33,865 nt of DNA from contig JBIIUJ010000012.1 of the NCBI GenBank assembly GCA_044340025.1, positions 1-33,865 on the forward strand, in the 5' to 3' direction. The position numbers and the translations under genes are program-made. Below the pieces are notes generated by a model. The model was given only the letters and a program-made list of their open reading frames with translations, was not told the origin of the DNA and made no database searches. The stretch is from JBIIUJ01 sp044340025 (GTDB lineage: Bacteria > Pseudomonadota > Alphaproteobacteria > Caulobacterales > Aquidulcibacteraceae). This document shows positions 1-7,996 of the stretch, one piece after another (positions within the stretch are counted from its first letter, which is position 1; the number at the start of each line of letters is the position of its first letter).

Positions 1-4
1 CGCC

Positions 5-805
5 ATGGCCCATCCGGTATTTGATCTGAACGGCAAGCGCATCCTGCTCACGGGCGGGGCCAAGGGCATCGGCCGGCGGCTTGCCGACCTGCTGGGGGAG
101 GCTGGCGCCTCGGTCCTGATCGGCGATGTCGATCAGGCGGGCGCGGAGGCCGCCGCCCGGGCGGTGGCGGCCGGCGGCGGCCAGGGCGTGGGCGTGAAGC
201 TCGACGTGCGCGAGGAAGCGGACTGGGCGCAGGCCGTCCAGCGCGCGCAGGGCGCCTTCGGCGGGCTCGACGGGCTGGTCAACAATGCGGGCGTCATCCT
301 GATGAAGCCGCTGTTTGAGACCACGCTGGAGGATTGGCGCCGCGTGAACGCCATCAATGTGGAGGGCAGCTTCCTCGGCATGAAGGCTGCGGCTCCGGTG
401 ATTGCGGCGTCGGGGGGCGGCTCGATCGTGAATTTGTCCTCCATCTACGGCCTTGTCGGCTCGGCGGGGTTCACCGCTTATTGCGCCTCCAAGGGGGCGG
501 TGCGGATGATGACGAAGGCGGCCGCGCTGGAGCTTGGCCGCGCCGGGCTTAACGTGCGGGTCAACAGCGTCCACCCCGGCCCGATCGACACCGATCTCGG
601 CGTGGGCCCGCTGCGCGATATGGCCGCCGGCGGCATGCTCCCGACTGTGGAGGCAGGGATGGAGGCGGTGCGCAGCCGCTATCCGCTGGGCCGTTGGGGC
701 GTGACAGACGATATCGCCAAGGCGGTGATGTTCCTGCTCTCGGATGCCTCGGCCTTCATGACCGGCTCGGAACTCGTCGTCGACGGCGGCTGGACGGCAG
801 ACTGA
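5..805 (+). CDS. SDR-family NAD(P)-dependent oxidoreductase
   Basis: This is a classical short-chain dehydrogenase of 266 aa, normal for the family. A Rossmann fold is visible with the cofactor motif TGGAKGIGR at residues 16-24, NNAG at 93-96, and a catalytic set of Asn118, Ser146, Tyr159 and Lys163. Asp41 at the end of the second beta strand favours NAD(H) over NADP(H). The C-terminal part (DASAFMTGSELVVDGG) is typical of FabG-like and 3-alpha/20-beta-hydroxysteroid-type SDRs. The substrate cannot be read from sequence; a secondary alcohol or ketone is likely. The ATG lies four bases from the window edge, so its ribosome binding site and promoter are outside. Its TGA overlaps the ATG of the next gene by one base (TGATG), suggesting coupled translation with the exported NTF2-like protein. 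Confidence 0.9.
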   Translation: MAHPVFDLNGKRILLTGGAKGIGRRLADLLGEAGASVLIGDVDQAGAEAAARAVAAGGGQGVGVKLDVREEADWAQAVQRAQGAFGGLDGLVNNAGVILMKPLFETTLEDWRRVNAINVEGSFLGMKAAAPVIAASGGGSIVNLSSIYGLVGSAGFTAYCASKGAVRMMTKAAALELGRAGLNVRVNSVHPGPIDTDLGVGPLRDMAAGGMLPTVEAGMEAVRSRYPLGRWGVTDDIAKAVMFLLSDASAFMTGSELVVDGGWTAD

Positions 806-1338
806 TGCGCGCTCTGCTTCTCGCCCTCGCCGCCTTGCTTCTGGCCCCCGCCGCCCGCGCCAGCGCCCTGCCAGCCGACCTCCAGGCCTATTTCACCACC
901 TATGAGGCCGCCTGGAACGAGGGCCGGATGGGCGATCTGGAGCGCTACTGGGACACCGCCGATCCCGCCCCGCTCTATCAGGCCGAAGAGGAAGAGCGCG
1001 CCGCGACCGATTGGGCCGGCGTGCGCGACTATTGGCGACGCACCGCCGCGATGAACGAGCGGATCATCGTCTCCTACACGAACTTCCGGTTGAAACGCGT
1101 GAGCGAGACCGAGGTGATGGTCCTGTTCGACATGCGCTGGGACCTCAAGCTCAGGACGCTGCCGCGCCCCATCGGCGGGGAAAACCGCACGGTCGCGAGC
1201 CTGCGCCGCACGCCGGATGGCTGGCGCATGCATGCCTGGGTGGAGGCGCCGCTCGCGCCCATCACCTATGTGCGCAAGCTCTACATGAACTCGGTCCCGC
1301 CCGAGACGGCGGCCAAGCTCGCCGCGCCGCGTCCCTGA
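805..1338 (+). CDS. Exported NTF2/SnoaL-like protein
   Basis: The 177-aa product starts with a signal peptide (residues 1-20: basic Arg2, a Leu/Ala core, then ARASA), so it is probably periplasmic. The rest resembles the SnoaL/NTF2-like cone fold: an N-terminal helix with YEAAWNEGRMGDLERYW, then alternating strands ending in the WRMHAWVEAP region. Members of this fold act as small isomerases or cyclases, or as ligand-binding domains. No catalytic residues can be assigned, so the function is open. The start ATG at 805 overlaps the SDR stop. A longer reading beginning at 694 would lie inside the SDR gene and lose the signal peptide. The gene is followed by the tandem palindromic repeats. Confidence 0.7.
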   Translation: MRALLLALAALLLAPAARASALPADLQAYFTTYEAAWNEGRMGDLERYWDTADPAPLYQAEEEERAATDWAGVRDYWRRTAAMNERIIVSYTNFRLKRVSETEVMVLFDMRWDLKLRTLPRPIGGENRTVASLRRTPDGWRMHAWVEAPLAPITYVRKLYMNSVPPETAAKLAAPRP

Positions 1339-1344
1339 CCCATC

Positions 1345-1631
1345 GTCATCCCGGCCCAGCGGAGCGAGAGCCGGGACCTTGGACGGTACGCACCCACGAG
1401 GTCCCAGATCGGGGCGTCGCCCCGTCCGGGATGACGCGCTCCGTCATCCCGGCCGAGCGCAGCGAGAGCCGGGACCTTGGGCGGGACGAACCCGTGAGAT
1501 CCCGGATCGGGGCGTCGCCCTGTCCGGGATGACGCGCTCCGTCATCCCGGCCGAGCGGAGCGAGAGCCGGGACCTTGGACGGGACGCACCCACGAGGTCC
1601 CGGATCGGGGCGTCGCCCCGTCCGGGATGAC
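1345..1631. repeat. Three-unit tandem palindromic intergenic repeat (98-bp period)
   Basis: Three copies of a 91-bp element lie at 1345-1435, 1443-1533 and 1541-1631, separated by the identical 7-bp spacer gcgctcc, giving an exact 98-bp period. Each unit begins GTCATCCCGG and ends CCGGGATGAC, a terminal inverted repeat. Each also holds an internal inverted pair (CCGGGACCT ... AGGTCCCGG in unit 3) and a small hairpin CGGGGC-GTC-GCCCCG (complete in units 1 and 3). By eye, units 1 and 3 differ at about 3 positions and units 2 and 3 at about 7. This is the style of REP/MITE-like intergenic repeat common in alphaproteobacteria. It fills most of the 352 bp between the NTF2-like gene and namZ, and could terminate or insulate transcription. 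Confidence 0.9.
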
Positions 1632-1690
1632 GCACCGTTTGCATCCCGGCCGGCTTGACGAGCGGGGCCTGCGCCGGCCACAGCGTCGCC

Positions 1691-2911
1691 ATGAACAGAC
1701 GCTTCCTTCTTGCCGGCGGGGCTGCCTCGCTTGCCGCCGCCTGCGCCACGCCGCGCGCAATCCCCGCCGTGACGCTGGGGGTGGACGCGCTCGCCGCAGA
1801 CAGCTTCGCGGCTTTGCGCGGCAAGCGCGTGGGCCTCATCACCAATCAGACCGGGGTGAACGGCGCCGGTCAGATCAGCCGCGTGGTGCTGAAGGAGGCG
1901 CTGGGCGAGGGGCTCGTCTCGCTGTTCGGGCCGGAGCATGGGCTCGACACTCGCGCCAAGGCCGGCGACCACGTGGACGATGGGCGCGATCCCGTGACGG
2001 GGCTCAAGACCTGGTCGCTCTATGGCGCGCGGCGCAAGCCGACTGCTGCGATGCTGGCCGATCTCGACGTGCTGGCCTTCGATATCCAGGACATCGGGGT
2101 GCGCAGCTACACCTATATCTCCACCATGGCGCTGGCGATGGAAGCGGCCGCCGAGGCGGGCAAGGACTTTGTGGTGCTGGACCGGCCCAATCCGCTGAAC
2201 GGCGCCCGCATCGAGGGGCCCGGTCTGGAGCCGGCGTTCACCTCCTTCGTCAGCCAGGTTCCCGTGCCCTATGTGCATGGCCTGACGGTGGGCGAGCTGG
2301 CCCGCATGATCGTGGGCGAGCGCTGGATCGCCGCTGTGCCGCGCCTTTCGGTCGTGCGGATGCAGGGCTGGCGGCGCACGATGCACTGGGGGCAGACGGG
2401 GCTTTCCTGGGTCGCGACCAGCCCGAACATCCCGTTCTGGACCTCGCCAGCCTATTGCGCCGCCACCGGCATCCTTGGGGAGCTGCGCGCTGTGGATATC
2501 GGCATCGGCGGGCAAAAGCCGTTTCAGGTGGCCGCCGCCCGCGGGATCGACCCCGCCGCGCTCACCCGTGCGCTGACTGCGGAAGGCTTCCCCGGCGTGC
2601 GGTTCGCCCCCTATGTCAGCGCGACGCATCCGGGCTTTGCGGGCGTGGAGCTGACGCTCGACCCCGACGCAGACACCGATCTGATGGCGCTGGGGATGGC
2701 GCTGCTGCATGCGGTGGTGGGCGGCGCCGGCGGCGAGCCCCTGCGCGCCACGCCGCCGGCCTCCCGGGATCTGTTCAACAAGGTCTATGGCAGCGAGGCG
2801 CTCTGGCGCGCGCTGGAGGCCGGGGCGCCCTGGCGGCCGCTGACGGCGCGCTGGCCGGAAGAGCACGCCGCCTTCGCCGCCCGGCGCGCGCCTTATCTGC
2901 TCTACGCCTAG
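1691..2911 (+). CDS. namZ: Exo-beta-N-acetylmuramidase NamZ-type lipoprotein (DUF1343)
   Basis: The protein belongs to the DUF1343 family, whose characterised members (NamZ) remove terminal N-acetylmuramic acid from peptidoglycan fragments during cell-wall turnover. It is 406 aa. Family signatures are GLITNQTGV (48-56), LFGPEHG (78-84) with the proposed catalytic Glu82, DIQDIGVRSYTY (131-142) and LDRPNPLNG (163-171). The N-terminus MNRRFLLAGGAASLAAAC looks like a lipoprotein signal with Cys18, though the lipobox is loose and twin-Arg export is possible. I chose the ATG at 1691 because it begins the signal peptide; an in-frame TTG at 1655 would add 12 residues in front of it. It stands alone behind the repeat array. 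The window also encodes a lytic transglycosylase and an NlpC/P60 peptidase, but not nearby. Confidence 0.87.
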   Translation: MNRRFLLAGGAASLAAACATPRAIPAVTLGVDALAADSFAALRGKRVGLITNQTGVNGAGQISRVVLKEALGEGLVSLFGPEHGLDTRAKAGDHVDDGRDPVTGLKTWSLYGARRKPTAAMLADLDVLAFDIQDIGVRSYTYISTMALAMEAAAEAGKDFVVLDRPNPLNGARIEGPGLEPAFTSFVSQVPVPYVHGLTVGELARMIVGERWIAAVPRLSVVRMQGWRRTMHWGQTGLSWVATSPNIPFWTSPAYCAATGILGELRAVDIGIGGQKPFQVAAARGIDPAALTRALTAEGFPGVRFAPYVSATHPGFAGVELTLDPDADTDLMALGMALLHAVVGGAGGEPLRATPPASRDLFNKVYGSEALWRALEAGAPWRPLTARWPEEHAAFAARRAPYLLYA

Positions 2912-2983
2912 GTCCAGCGCGCCGGCATGGCTCGCGTGCGCGCCAGCGTGTAGGACGCGATCACAGCAACAGCGGAGGCGCCA

Positions 2984-3502
2984 ATGGACGTCGAACTCGT
3001 CATCACCATGATGGCCCCGGACCGGCCCGGCCTCGTCGCCGCGATCGCAGAGCCGGTCACCCGCCATGGCGGCAACTGGATCGACAGCGCCATGGCGCGG
3101 CTGGGCGGCGCCTTCGCCGGGATCGTCCGGGTCAGCGTGGCGGAGGAGAAGGCCGATGCGCTGCTCGCCGCCTTGCGCGGGCTTGCCGGCGCGGGCGTGA
3201 CCATCAGCGCCGAGCGCGCCGCCCCGCCCCCGCGCGAGCAGGGGCCGGTAGCGACCCTCTCGCTCACCTGCGCCGATCACCCCGGCGTGGTCCGTGCGGT
3301 CTCGGCCACGCTTGCCGACCTTGGCGTCTCGATCGAGACGCTGGAGACGCGGGTCTTCTCCGGGTCGATGTCGGGCGAGCATCTGTTCGAGGCCAAGGCC
3401 ACGATCCGCCTCCCGCAGGGCGCAGACGCCAGCCGCGTGCGCGAGGCGCTGGAGACGATCGCGGCAGACCTGATGGCGGACGTGGAGCTGGCCCAGGCCT
3501 AG
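2984..3502 (+). CDS. Double-ACT-domain protein, GcvR-like
   Basis: The 172-aa product consists of two ACT domains (about residues 4-75 and 90-165), each starting with the usual strand then D-x-P-G turn: APDRPGLVAAI and CADHPGVVRAV. This tandem layout matches the glycine cleavage system transcriptional repressor family (GcvR), which binds a small ligand such as glycine and works through protein-protein contacts. No gcv genes are in the window, so the regulatory target is inferred from family only. An SD-like CGGAGG lies 4 nt before the ATG. Its TAG stop shares the palindrome CTAG with the stop of the convergent adenine deaminase gene. Confidence 0.8.
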   Translation: MDVELVITMMAPDRPGLVAAIAEPVTRHGGNWIDSAMARLGGAFAGIVRVSVAEEKADALLAALRGLAGAGVTISAERAAPPPREQGPVATLSLTCADHPGVVRAVSATLADLGVSIETLETRVFSGSMSGEHLFEAKATIRLPQGADASRVREALETIAADLMADVELAQA

Positions 3503-4509
3503 TGTGCGGCGGCGTAGGCTTCCACCTCGGCGATGCGGCGGGCCTTTTCCGGCTCCGGCAGGAAGGAACCCGCAAAGCTGTTCTTCGCCAGCGCGACGAG
3601 ATCATCCTTCGTGAGCGGCAGCGCCTCGATCACGGCGGCATAGTTCGCCCCGACATAGCCGCCGAAATAGGCCGGATCGTCGGAGTTCACGGTCGCCCTC
3701 AGCCCGAGATCCAGCATCCGCTTCAGCGGGTGCTGCGTCAGGTCCGGGCAGACGCACAACGCCTTGTTGGAGAGCGGGCAGACGGTGAGGGTCAGCCCCT
3801 CGCGCGCGATGCGGGCGACGAGCGCCTCGTCTTCCAGCGCGCGATTGCCGTGGTCGATCCGGTCGATGCCCAGAAGGTCCAGCGCCTCGTGCACATAGGC
3901 GGGCGGCCCCTCTTCGCCGGCATGGGCGAAGAGCTTCAGGCCCTTGGCGCGCGCCGCAGCGAACACGCGGGCGAACTTCGATGGCGGATGGCCCACCTCC
4001 GAACTGTCCAGCCCCACGCCGAGCAGCGCAGGCAGCCACGGCTCCGCCTGCGCCAGCGTCTCGAACGCCGCCTCCTCCGGCAGGTGGCGCAGGAAGCACA
4101 AGATGAGGCCCGACGTTATGCCCAGCTCGCGCTCGCCGCGCGCCAGCGCGCTCGTGATGCCCTCCATCACCGTATCGAAGGCCACGCCGCGGTCGGTGTG
4201 GGTCTGGGGATCGAAGAACACTTCCACATGGCGCACGGCGTCCGCCGCCGCGCGCTGAAGATAGGCGAAGGTCAGGTCGTGGAAGTCCTGGGCGGTGATC
4301 AGCACGCCCGCGCCCTGATAGTAGATATCCAGGAAGTCCTGCAGGTTGGAGAAGCTGTAGGCCGCGCGCACCGCCTCCACGCTGTCGAAGGGGATGGCCG
4401 CGCCATTGCGCTGGGCGAGCGCAAACATCAGCTCCGGCTCCAGCGAGCCTTCCAGATGCAGGTGCAGTTCGGCTTTCGGCAGGCCTTGGGCGAAGGCTTT
4501 GAGGTCCAT
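3499..4509 (-). CDS. Adenine deaminase (adenosine deaminase superfamily)
   Basis: This 336-aa metal-dependent hydrolase most likely converts adenine to hypoxanthine in purine salvage. Visible metal and catalytic residues are His16/His18 (AELHLHLEG), His196 with Glu199 (HAGEEGPP), His220 (IDHGNRA) and Asp277/Asp278 (NSDDPAYFGG). The stretches SSEVGHPPSKF (169-179) and FFDPQTHTDRG resemble the bacterial adenine-deaminase branch more than true adenosine deaminases. That distinction is from memory of the subfamily and should be tested by phylogeny. I chose the ATG at 4509 because a GGAG lies upstream and family members begin near LPKAELHLHLEG; a 51-residue longer reading has low-complexity sequence. 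It converges with the ACT gene, and the two stop codons overlap in CTAG. Confidence 0.86.
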   Translation of the reverse strand: MDLKAFAQGLPKAELHLHLEGSLEPELMFALAQRNGAAIPFDSVEAVRAAYSFSNLQDFLDIYYQGAGVLITAQDFHDLTFAYLQRAAADAVRHVEVFFDPQTHTDRGVAFDTVMEGITSALARGERELGITSGLILCFLRHLPEEAAFETLAQAEPWLPALLGVGLDSSEVGHPPSKFARVFAAARAKGLKLFAHAGEEGPPAYVHEALDLLGIDRIDHGNRALEDEALVARIAREGLTLTVCPLSNKALCVCPDLTQHPLKRMLDLGLRATVNSDDPAYFGGYVGANYAAVIEALPLTKDDLVALAKNSFAGSFLPEPEKARRIAEVEAYAAAH

Positions 4510-4620
4510 GGGCGGGCTCCGGGGCTTTGCGCTGTCTCTAGCCGCGCCGCGCGGCGCCCGCCAGTCGGAGAAGGCCGCCGCCGCGTGACGCGCGCGTTCT
4601 GTGGGCGCTAGTCTGGCGCC

Positions 4621-6030
4621 ATGCCCGCGATCCTGCCGCCGCCTGAAGCGTTCGATGCCCATACGGACGTCCTGATCGTCGGGGCGGGGGCCGCCGGGCT
4701 ATCGGCCGCGCTCGCCGCGCGCGACAGCGGCGCCGATGTGCTGGTGCTGGAGCGCGACGCCACCCCGCTGGGCACCACCGCGATGAGCACCGGCCTGATC
4801 CCCGCCGCCGGCACGCCCGAACAGGCCGCCGCCGGGGTGGACGACAGCCCCGCCCGCTTCACCGCCGATGTGGTCGCCAAGACCAAAGGCAAGACGGACG
4901 CCGCCCTCGTAGCCGCCCTGGCGCAGGAAAGCGCCGATACGGTGGCCTGGCTGCGCGATCGCCATGGCGTGCCGCTGACCCTTGTGGAGGGCTTCCTTTA
5001 TCCGGGCCACAGCGCGCGGCGCATGTTTGGCACGCCCAATCGCACCGGCGCGGAGCTGATGGGCGCGCTGGAGGCCGCCGCCAACGCCGCCGGCGCCGAT
5101 ATCCTGACCGAAGCGCTGGTGGAGGATCTGTTTGTGGATGCGGGCGGCGCGGTGCGCGGCGTGGCGCTGACACGGCCGGACGGCGCGCGCGAGACGATCG
5201 GCTGCGAGGCGCTGATCCTCGCCTGCTGCGGCTTTGCCGGCAATCGCGCGCTCGTCGAGCGCCATATCCCGGAGATGGCGGCAGGCGTGTTCCACGGCCA
5301 TCCCGGCAACAAGGGCCATGCGCTGGCCTGGGGCGAAGCGCTGGGCGCCGGGCTTGCCGATCTCACCGGCTATCAGGGTCATGGCGGGCTGGCGGCCGGC
5401 CATGGCGTGCCGATCCTGTGGCCGCTGATCATGGAGGGCGGCTTTCAGGTGAATGCGGAAGGCCGCCGCTTCTCCAACGAGGCGCAGGGCTATTCCGAAC
5501 AGGCCGCGCTTGTGCTCGCCCAGCCTGGCGCTGTGGCGTGGAGCGTGTTTGATCAGCGTCTGCACGATCTGATGCTCCAGTTCGATGACTTCCACGACGC
5601 GTTGCGCGCCGGGGCTGTGGTGAAGGCCGACACTCTGGATGCGCTCGCCGCCGCCACCGGCCTGCCAGCGGGGCCGCTTGGCGAAACCGCCGCTGCGGTC
5701 GCGGCAAGCGTCGCTGGCGCGCCGGACGCCTTCGGGCGCGACTTCACGGGCAAGCCGCCGCTCAGCCCGCCCTTTTTCGCCGCCAAGGTCACGGGCGCGC
5801 TGTTTCATACCCAGGGCGGGCTGGTGGTGGATGGTCAGGCCCGCGTGCAGCGCGCAGAGGGCGGGGCCTTCCCCAATCTCTTCGCGGCGGGCGGCGCGGC
5901 GCGCGGCGTTTCCGGACCGACCGCCGCGGGCTATCTTGCCGGCAATGGATTGTGGACCGCCACCACGCTGGGCAAGCTCGCCGGGCGGGCGGCGGCGGGC
6001 CTGCGCATCACAGGAGCGAAAGCGGCATGA
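4621..6030 (+). CDS. FAD-dependent oxidoreductase, FrdA/KstD-like
   Basis: The 469-aa flavoprotein has a Rossmann FAD-binding segment at 17-45 (VLIVGAGAAGLSAALA, ending in LER) and belongs to the FAD_binding_2 group with fumarate reductase, 3-ketosteroid delta-1-dehydrogenase and tricarballylate dehydrogenase. The group's GRRFSNE element is at 281-287. HTQGGL at 396-401 and GGAARGVSGPTAAGY at 424-438 correspond to the substrate/active-site loops, with His396 and Arg428 in the positions used for carboxylate binding in fumarate reductases. No signal peptide or heme motif is visible, so it is probably cytoplasmic. The substrate is unknown. It opens a three-gene operon and overlaps the methyltransferase by 4 nt (ATGA). 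Confidence 0.8.
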   Translation: MPAILPPPEAFDAHTDVLIVGAGAAGLSAALAARDSGADVLVLERDATPLGTTAMSTGLIPAAGTPEQAAAGVDDSPARFTADVVAKTKGKTDAALVAALAQESADTVAWLRDRHGVPLTLVEGFLYPGHSARRMFGTPNRTGAELMGALEAAANAAGADILTEALVEDLFVDAGGAVRGVALTRPDGARETIGCEALILACCGFAGNRALVERHIPEMAAGVFHGHPGNKGHALAWGEALGAGLADLTGYQGHGGLAAGHGVPILWPLIMEGGFQVNAEGRRFSNEAQGYSEQAALVLAQPGAVAWSVFDQRLHDLMLQFDDFHDALRAGAVVKADTLDALAAATGLPAGPLGETAAAVAASVAGAPDAFGRDFTGKPPLSPPFFAAKVTGALFHTQGGLVVDGQARVQRAEGGAFPNLFAAGGAARGVSGPTAAGYLAGNGLWTATTLGKLAGRAAAGLRITGAKAA

Positions 6031-7193
6031 AAAGCCTTGCGGATCAGACCCCCAATCCGGCTATGCCCACGCCCGACGCCGACGAGCGCGCGCGCCAGGA
6101 TTTCGCCTTCACCTTCCGCAATTATGTGACCGGCGAGCTGATGCCCTCCGTGCATCAGCTCTATGCGACCAAGATCGAGCCGGCCTTCCGCCGCGCCCAT
6201 GGCCGCCCGCCCGAAAGCGCGCGCGAGATCCGCGAGGCGGTGACCGCCGACAGCTATTTCTCGTTTTACGCCTCGGCGCGCCGCACCAGCCAGGAGCTGA
6301 TCTGGAACGGCGTGACCGATGTGGTGGAGCGTCAGCTCCCCCGCCTGATCGAAAACGCCCGGGCGGCCAGCGGCGCCGGCGGCACGCTGACCCTCAACCC
6401 GGAGACGCCCATTCCGCCCTATGCCGTCAGCCTCGACATCCATTGCATGCCCGGCGGCTATGCGGCCGAGGCCGCCCCCGATGATGTGGCCGCTGGCGCA
6501 GTCTATGATCGCGGCGTCTATCTCTATCTCTCCGGCCTTGCCGGCCCGCGCAACGATGCCGTCGGCCAGCTCGGCGCGGCCTTCCTGAAGTCCCGGTTCC
6601 CGGACTTCTCGCCCACCGCCATCCTCGATCTCGGCTGCGGCGTCGGGCACGCGACCCTGCCCTATGTGGACGCCTATCCCGACGCGGCGGTGACGGGCCT
6701 CGACGTGGGCGCCGGGCTCCTGCGCTACGCCCATGCGCGGGCCGAAAGCTGGGGCAAGAAGGCCCATTTCGTGCAGGCCAACGCTGAAGCGACCGGCTTG
6801 CCCGACGCATCGTTCGATCTGGTGATGAGCCACATCGTGCTGCACGAGACCAGCACCAAGGCGCTGCCGGCGATCTTCCGGGAGTGCCGGCGCCTTCTCA
6901 AGCCCGGCGGCCTGATGCTGCACATCGATCAGCCGAGCTTCCGCCACGCCAATCCGTTCCAGCGCTTCATGCAGGAGAACGAGACCTACTATAACAACGA
7001 GCCGTTCTGGCGGACGTTCCGGTCAACCGATCTGCCTGCGGCGGCGCAGGCCGCCGGCTTTGCGCCCGACAGGATCGCCACCGAAATCCTCACCTCCGCC
7101 CTCGTGCGGCAGGCGCAGAACAACGAGAAGGTCGCCGACGAGAGCCCCGAGGCGAAGGCGCGCGGCTTTGAAGCCCTTCTGGCCTGGGCCTGA
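6027..7193 (+). CDS. Class I SAM-dependent methyltransferase with N-terminal helical domain
   Basis: The 388-aa product has two parts. Residues 1 to about 190 form a domain I do not recognise. Residues 195-365 are a class I methyltransferase: motif I AILDLGCGVGHAT (198-210), the acidic end of beta 2 at GLDVG (224-228), motif with SFDLVMSHIVLHE (262-274) and the post-motif LLKPGGLMLHIDQPS. The HExST region after motif IV suggests a small-molecule rather than a DNA methyltransferase. The ATG at 6027 overlaps the flavoprotein stop as ATGA; the longer in-frame reading lies inside that gene. The next ATG is 3 nt beyond its stop, so all three genes are probably co-translated. The substrate is unknown. 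Confidence 0.82.
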   Translation: MKSLADQTPNPAMPTPDADERARQDFAFTFRNYVTGELMPSVHQLYATKIEPAFRRAHGRPPESAREIREAVTADSYFSFYASARRTSQELIWNGVTDVVERQLPRLIENARAASGAGGTLTLNPETPIPPYAVSLDIHCMPGGYAAEAAPDDVAAGAVYDRGVYLYLSGLAGPRNDAVGQLGAAFLKSRFPDFSPTAILDLGCGVGHATLPYVDAYPDAAVTGLDVGAGLLRYAHARAESWGKKAHFVQANAEATGLPDASFDLVMSHIVLHETSTKALPAIFRECRRLLKPGGLMLHIDQPSFRHANPFQRFMQENETYYNNEPFWRTFRSTDLPAAAQAAGFAPDRIATEILTSALVRQAQNNEKVADESPEAKARGFEALLAWA

Positions 7194-7196
7194 GCG

Positions 7197-7574
7197 ATGA
7201 GCGAGACCACGCCGCCCCCCGCCATTCCCAAGCCCGCCATTCCCAAGACCGTGCGCGGCAAGCGCCCGGACTTTCACGACAACGCCTCGATCGACCGGGC
7301 GATCGCCATGATGCTGACGCTGGCCCAGGAGGTGAGCGTGCTGCGCGACCGGGTCGATACGCTCGAGCGGCTGGGCGAGGAGGCAGGCTGGCTCAAGCCC
7401 GGCGCCGCGGATGCCTATGCTCCCTCGCCCGAGGTGAAGGCCGGGCGCGAGGCCAGGCGCGAAGCCTATCTCAACCGCCTGTTCTACATCCTGCGCGAGG
7501 AGCTGGACGATCTGGAGCAGGGCGAAACGGCCGAAGCCTACTGGAAAGCGGTTGAGGTGAGCGAGAAGGGCTAG
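7197..7574 (+). CDS. Small uncharacterised protein, third gene of flavoprotein/methyltransferase operon
   Basis: I do not recognise this 125-aa protein. The first 20 residues are Pro-rich, including a repeated IPKPAIPK. Residues 30-63 look like an amphipathic, coiled-coil-like helix (IAMMLTLAQEVSVLRDRV). Residues 85-125 form a charged helical C-terminus rich in Glu and Arg. There is no signal peptide, membrane segment or metal motif. Its ATG lies three bases after the methyltransferase stop, and codon use matches the neighbours, so it is very probably expressed. A helical accessory or adaptor subunit for the methyltransferase or flavoprotein would fit, but that is inference only. Confidence 0.7.
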   Translation: MSETTPPPAIPKPAIPKTVRGKRPDFHDNASIDRAIAMMLTLAQEVSVLRDRVDTLERLGEEAGWLKPGAADAYAPSPEVKAGREARREAYLNRLFYILREELDDLEQGETAEAYWKAVEVSEKG

Positions 7575-7596
7575 GGCCTCCTTGCCCCGCCTGCCA

Positions 7597-7612
7597 AATC
7601 GCGATTCGATTC
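7597..7612. promoter_or_regulatory. Palindrome and paired GANTC sites upstream of marR
   Basis: The 62-bp gap before marR contains the perfect 10-bp palindrome AATCGCGATT (7597-7606), running directly into GATTCGATTC (7603-7612), which is two adjacent GANTC sites, the target of the CcrM methylase in many alphaproteobacteria. It lies about 25-40 bp upstream of the marR ATG, where a MarR protein would bind its own operator. Operator function is inferred; no clear -35/-10 pair is visible. Confidence 0.4.
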
Positions 7613-7636
7613 GCCCAACCCAAAGGCGGATTGGCG

Positions 7637-7996
7637 ATGCGGCTGGAACTCGATCAATTGACGGCGCTCGATCTGTGGCGCGGCGTCGTGGTGAGCCACG
7701 TGCAGGCCGAGGAGCCTGATCTGTCAGCGCGGCAGATGGCGATCCTGTTCACCATCTACCTGTCCAACGGGCCGCACACCGTGCGCGGCCTTGCCGCCCA
7801 GCTTGGCGTGGGCAAGCCGGCTGTGGTGCGCGCGCTCGATGCGTTGGAGGCGCTGGGTCTTCTGCGCCGGCGCAAGGACCCAAGCGATCTGCGCTCCGTG
7901 CTGATCGAGGCGACCGATGACGGCCGCACCTATATCGCCGCCTTCGCCGATCTCATCACCACCCGCGCGCGGGCGCTGCCGCCGATTGCGGCATGA
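7637..7996 (+). CDS. MarR-family winged-helix transcriptional regulator
   Basis: The 119-aa protein has the MarR layout: an N-terminal dimerisation helix, a winged helix-turn-helix at about residues 35-100 (LSARQMAILFTIY, then TVRGLAAQLGVGKPAVVRALDALEALGLLRRRKDPSDLRSV, of which the last part is the wing), and a short C-terminal helix. I chose the ATG at 7637 because AAGGCGG lies about 7 nt upstream; a TTG two codons earlier has no room for it. The stop overlaps the NlpC/P60 start (ATGA), so regulator and peptidase form one unit. The ligand is unknown. The protein is shorter than most MarR members because both flanking dimer helices are brief. Confidence 0.85.
   Translation: MRLELDQLTALDLWRGVVVSHVQAEEPDLSARQMAILFTIYLSNGPHTVRGLAAQLGVGKPAVVRALDALEALGLLRRRKDPSDLRSVLIEATDDGRTYIAAFADLITTRARALPPIAA

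Noticed and set aside
1345..1631. CRISPR array
   Set aside because: Only three units, each 91 bp and nearly identical along their whole length, with a constant 7-bp spacer. There are no variable spacers and no cas genes.
1346..3382. Long minus-strand open frame of 678 codons
   Set aside because: It runs through the repeats and antisense to namZ and the ACT gene, is rich in Arg/Gly/His, has no domain, and is explained by high GC at third positions of the real genes.
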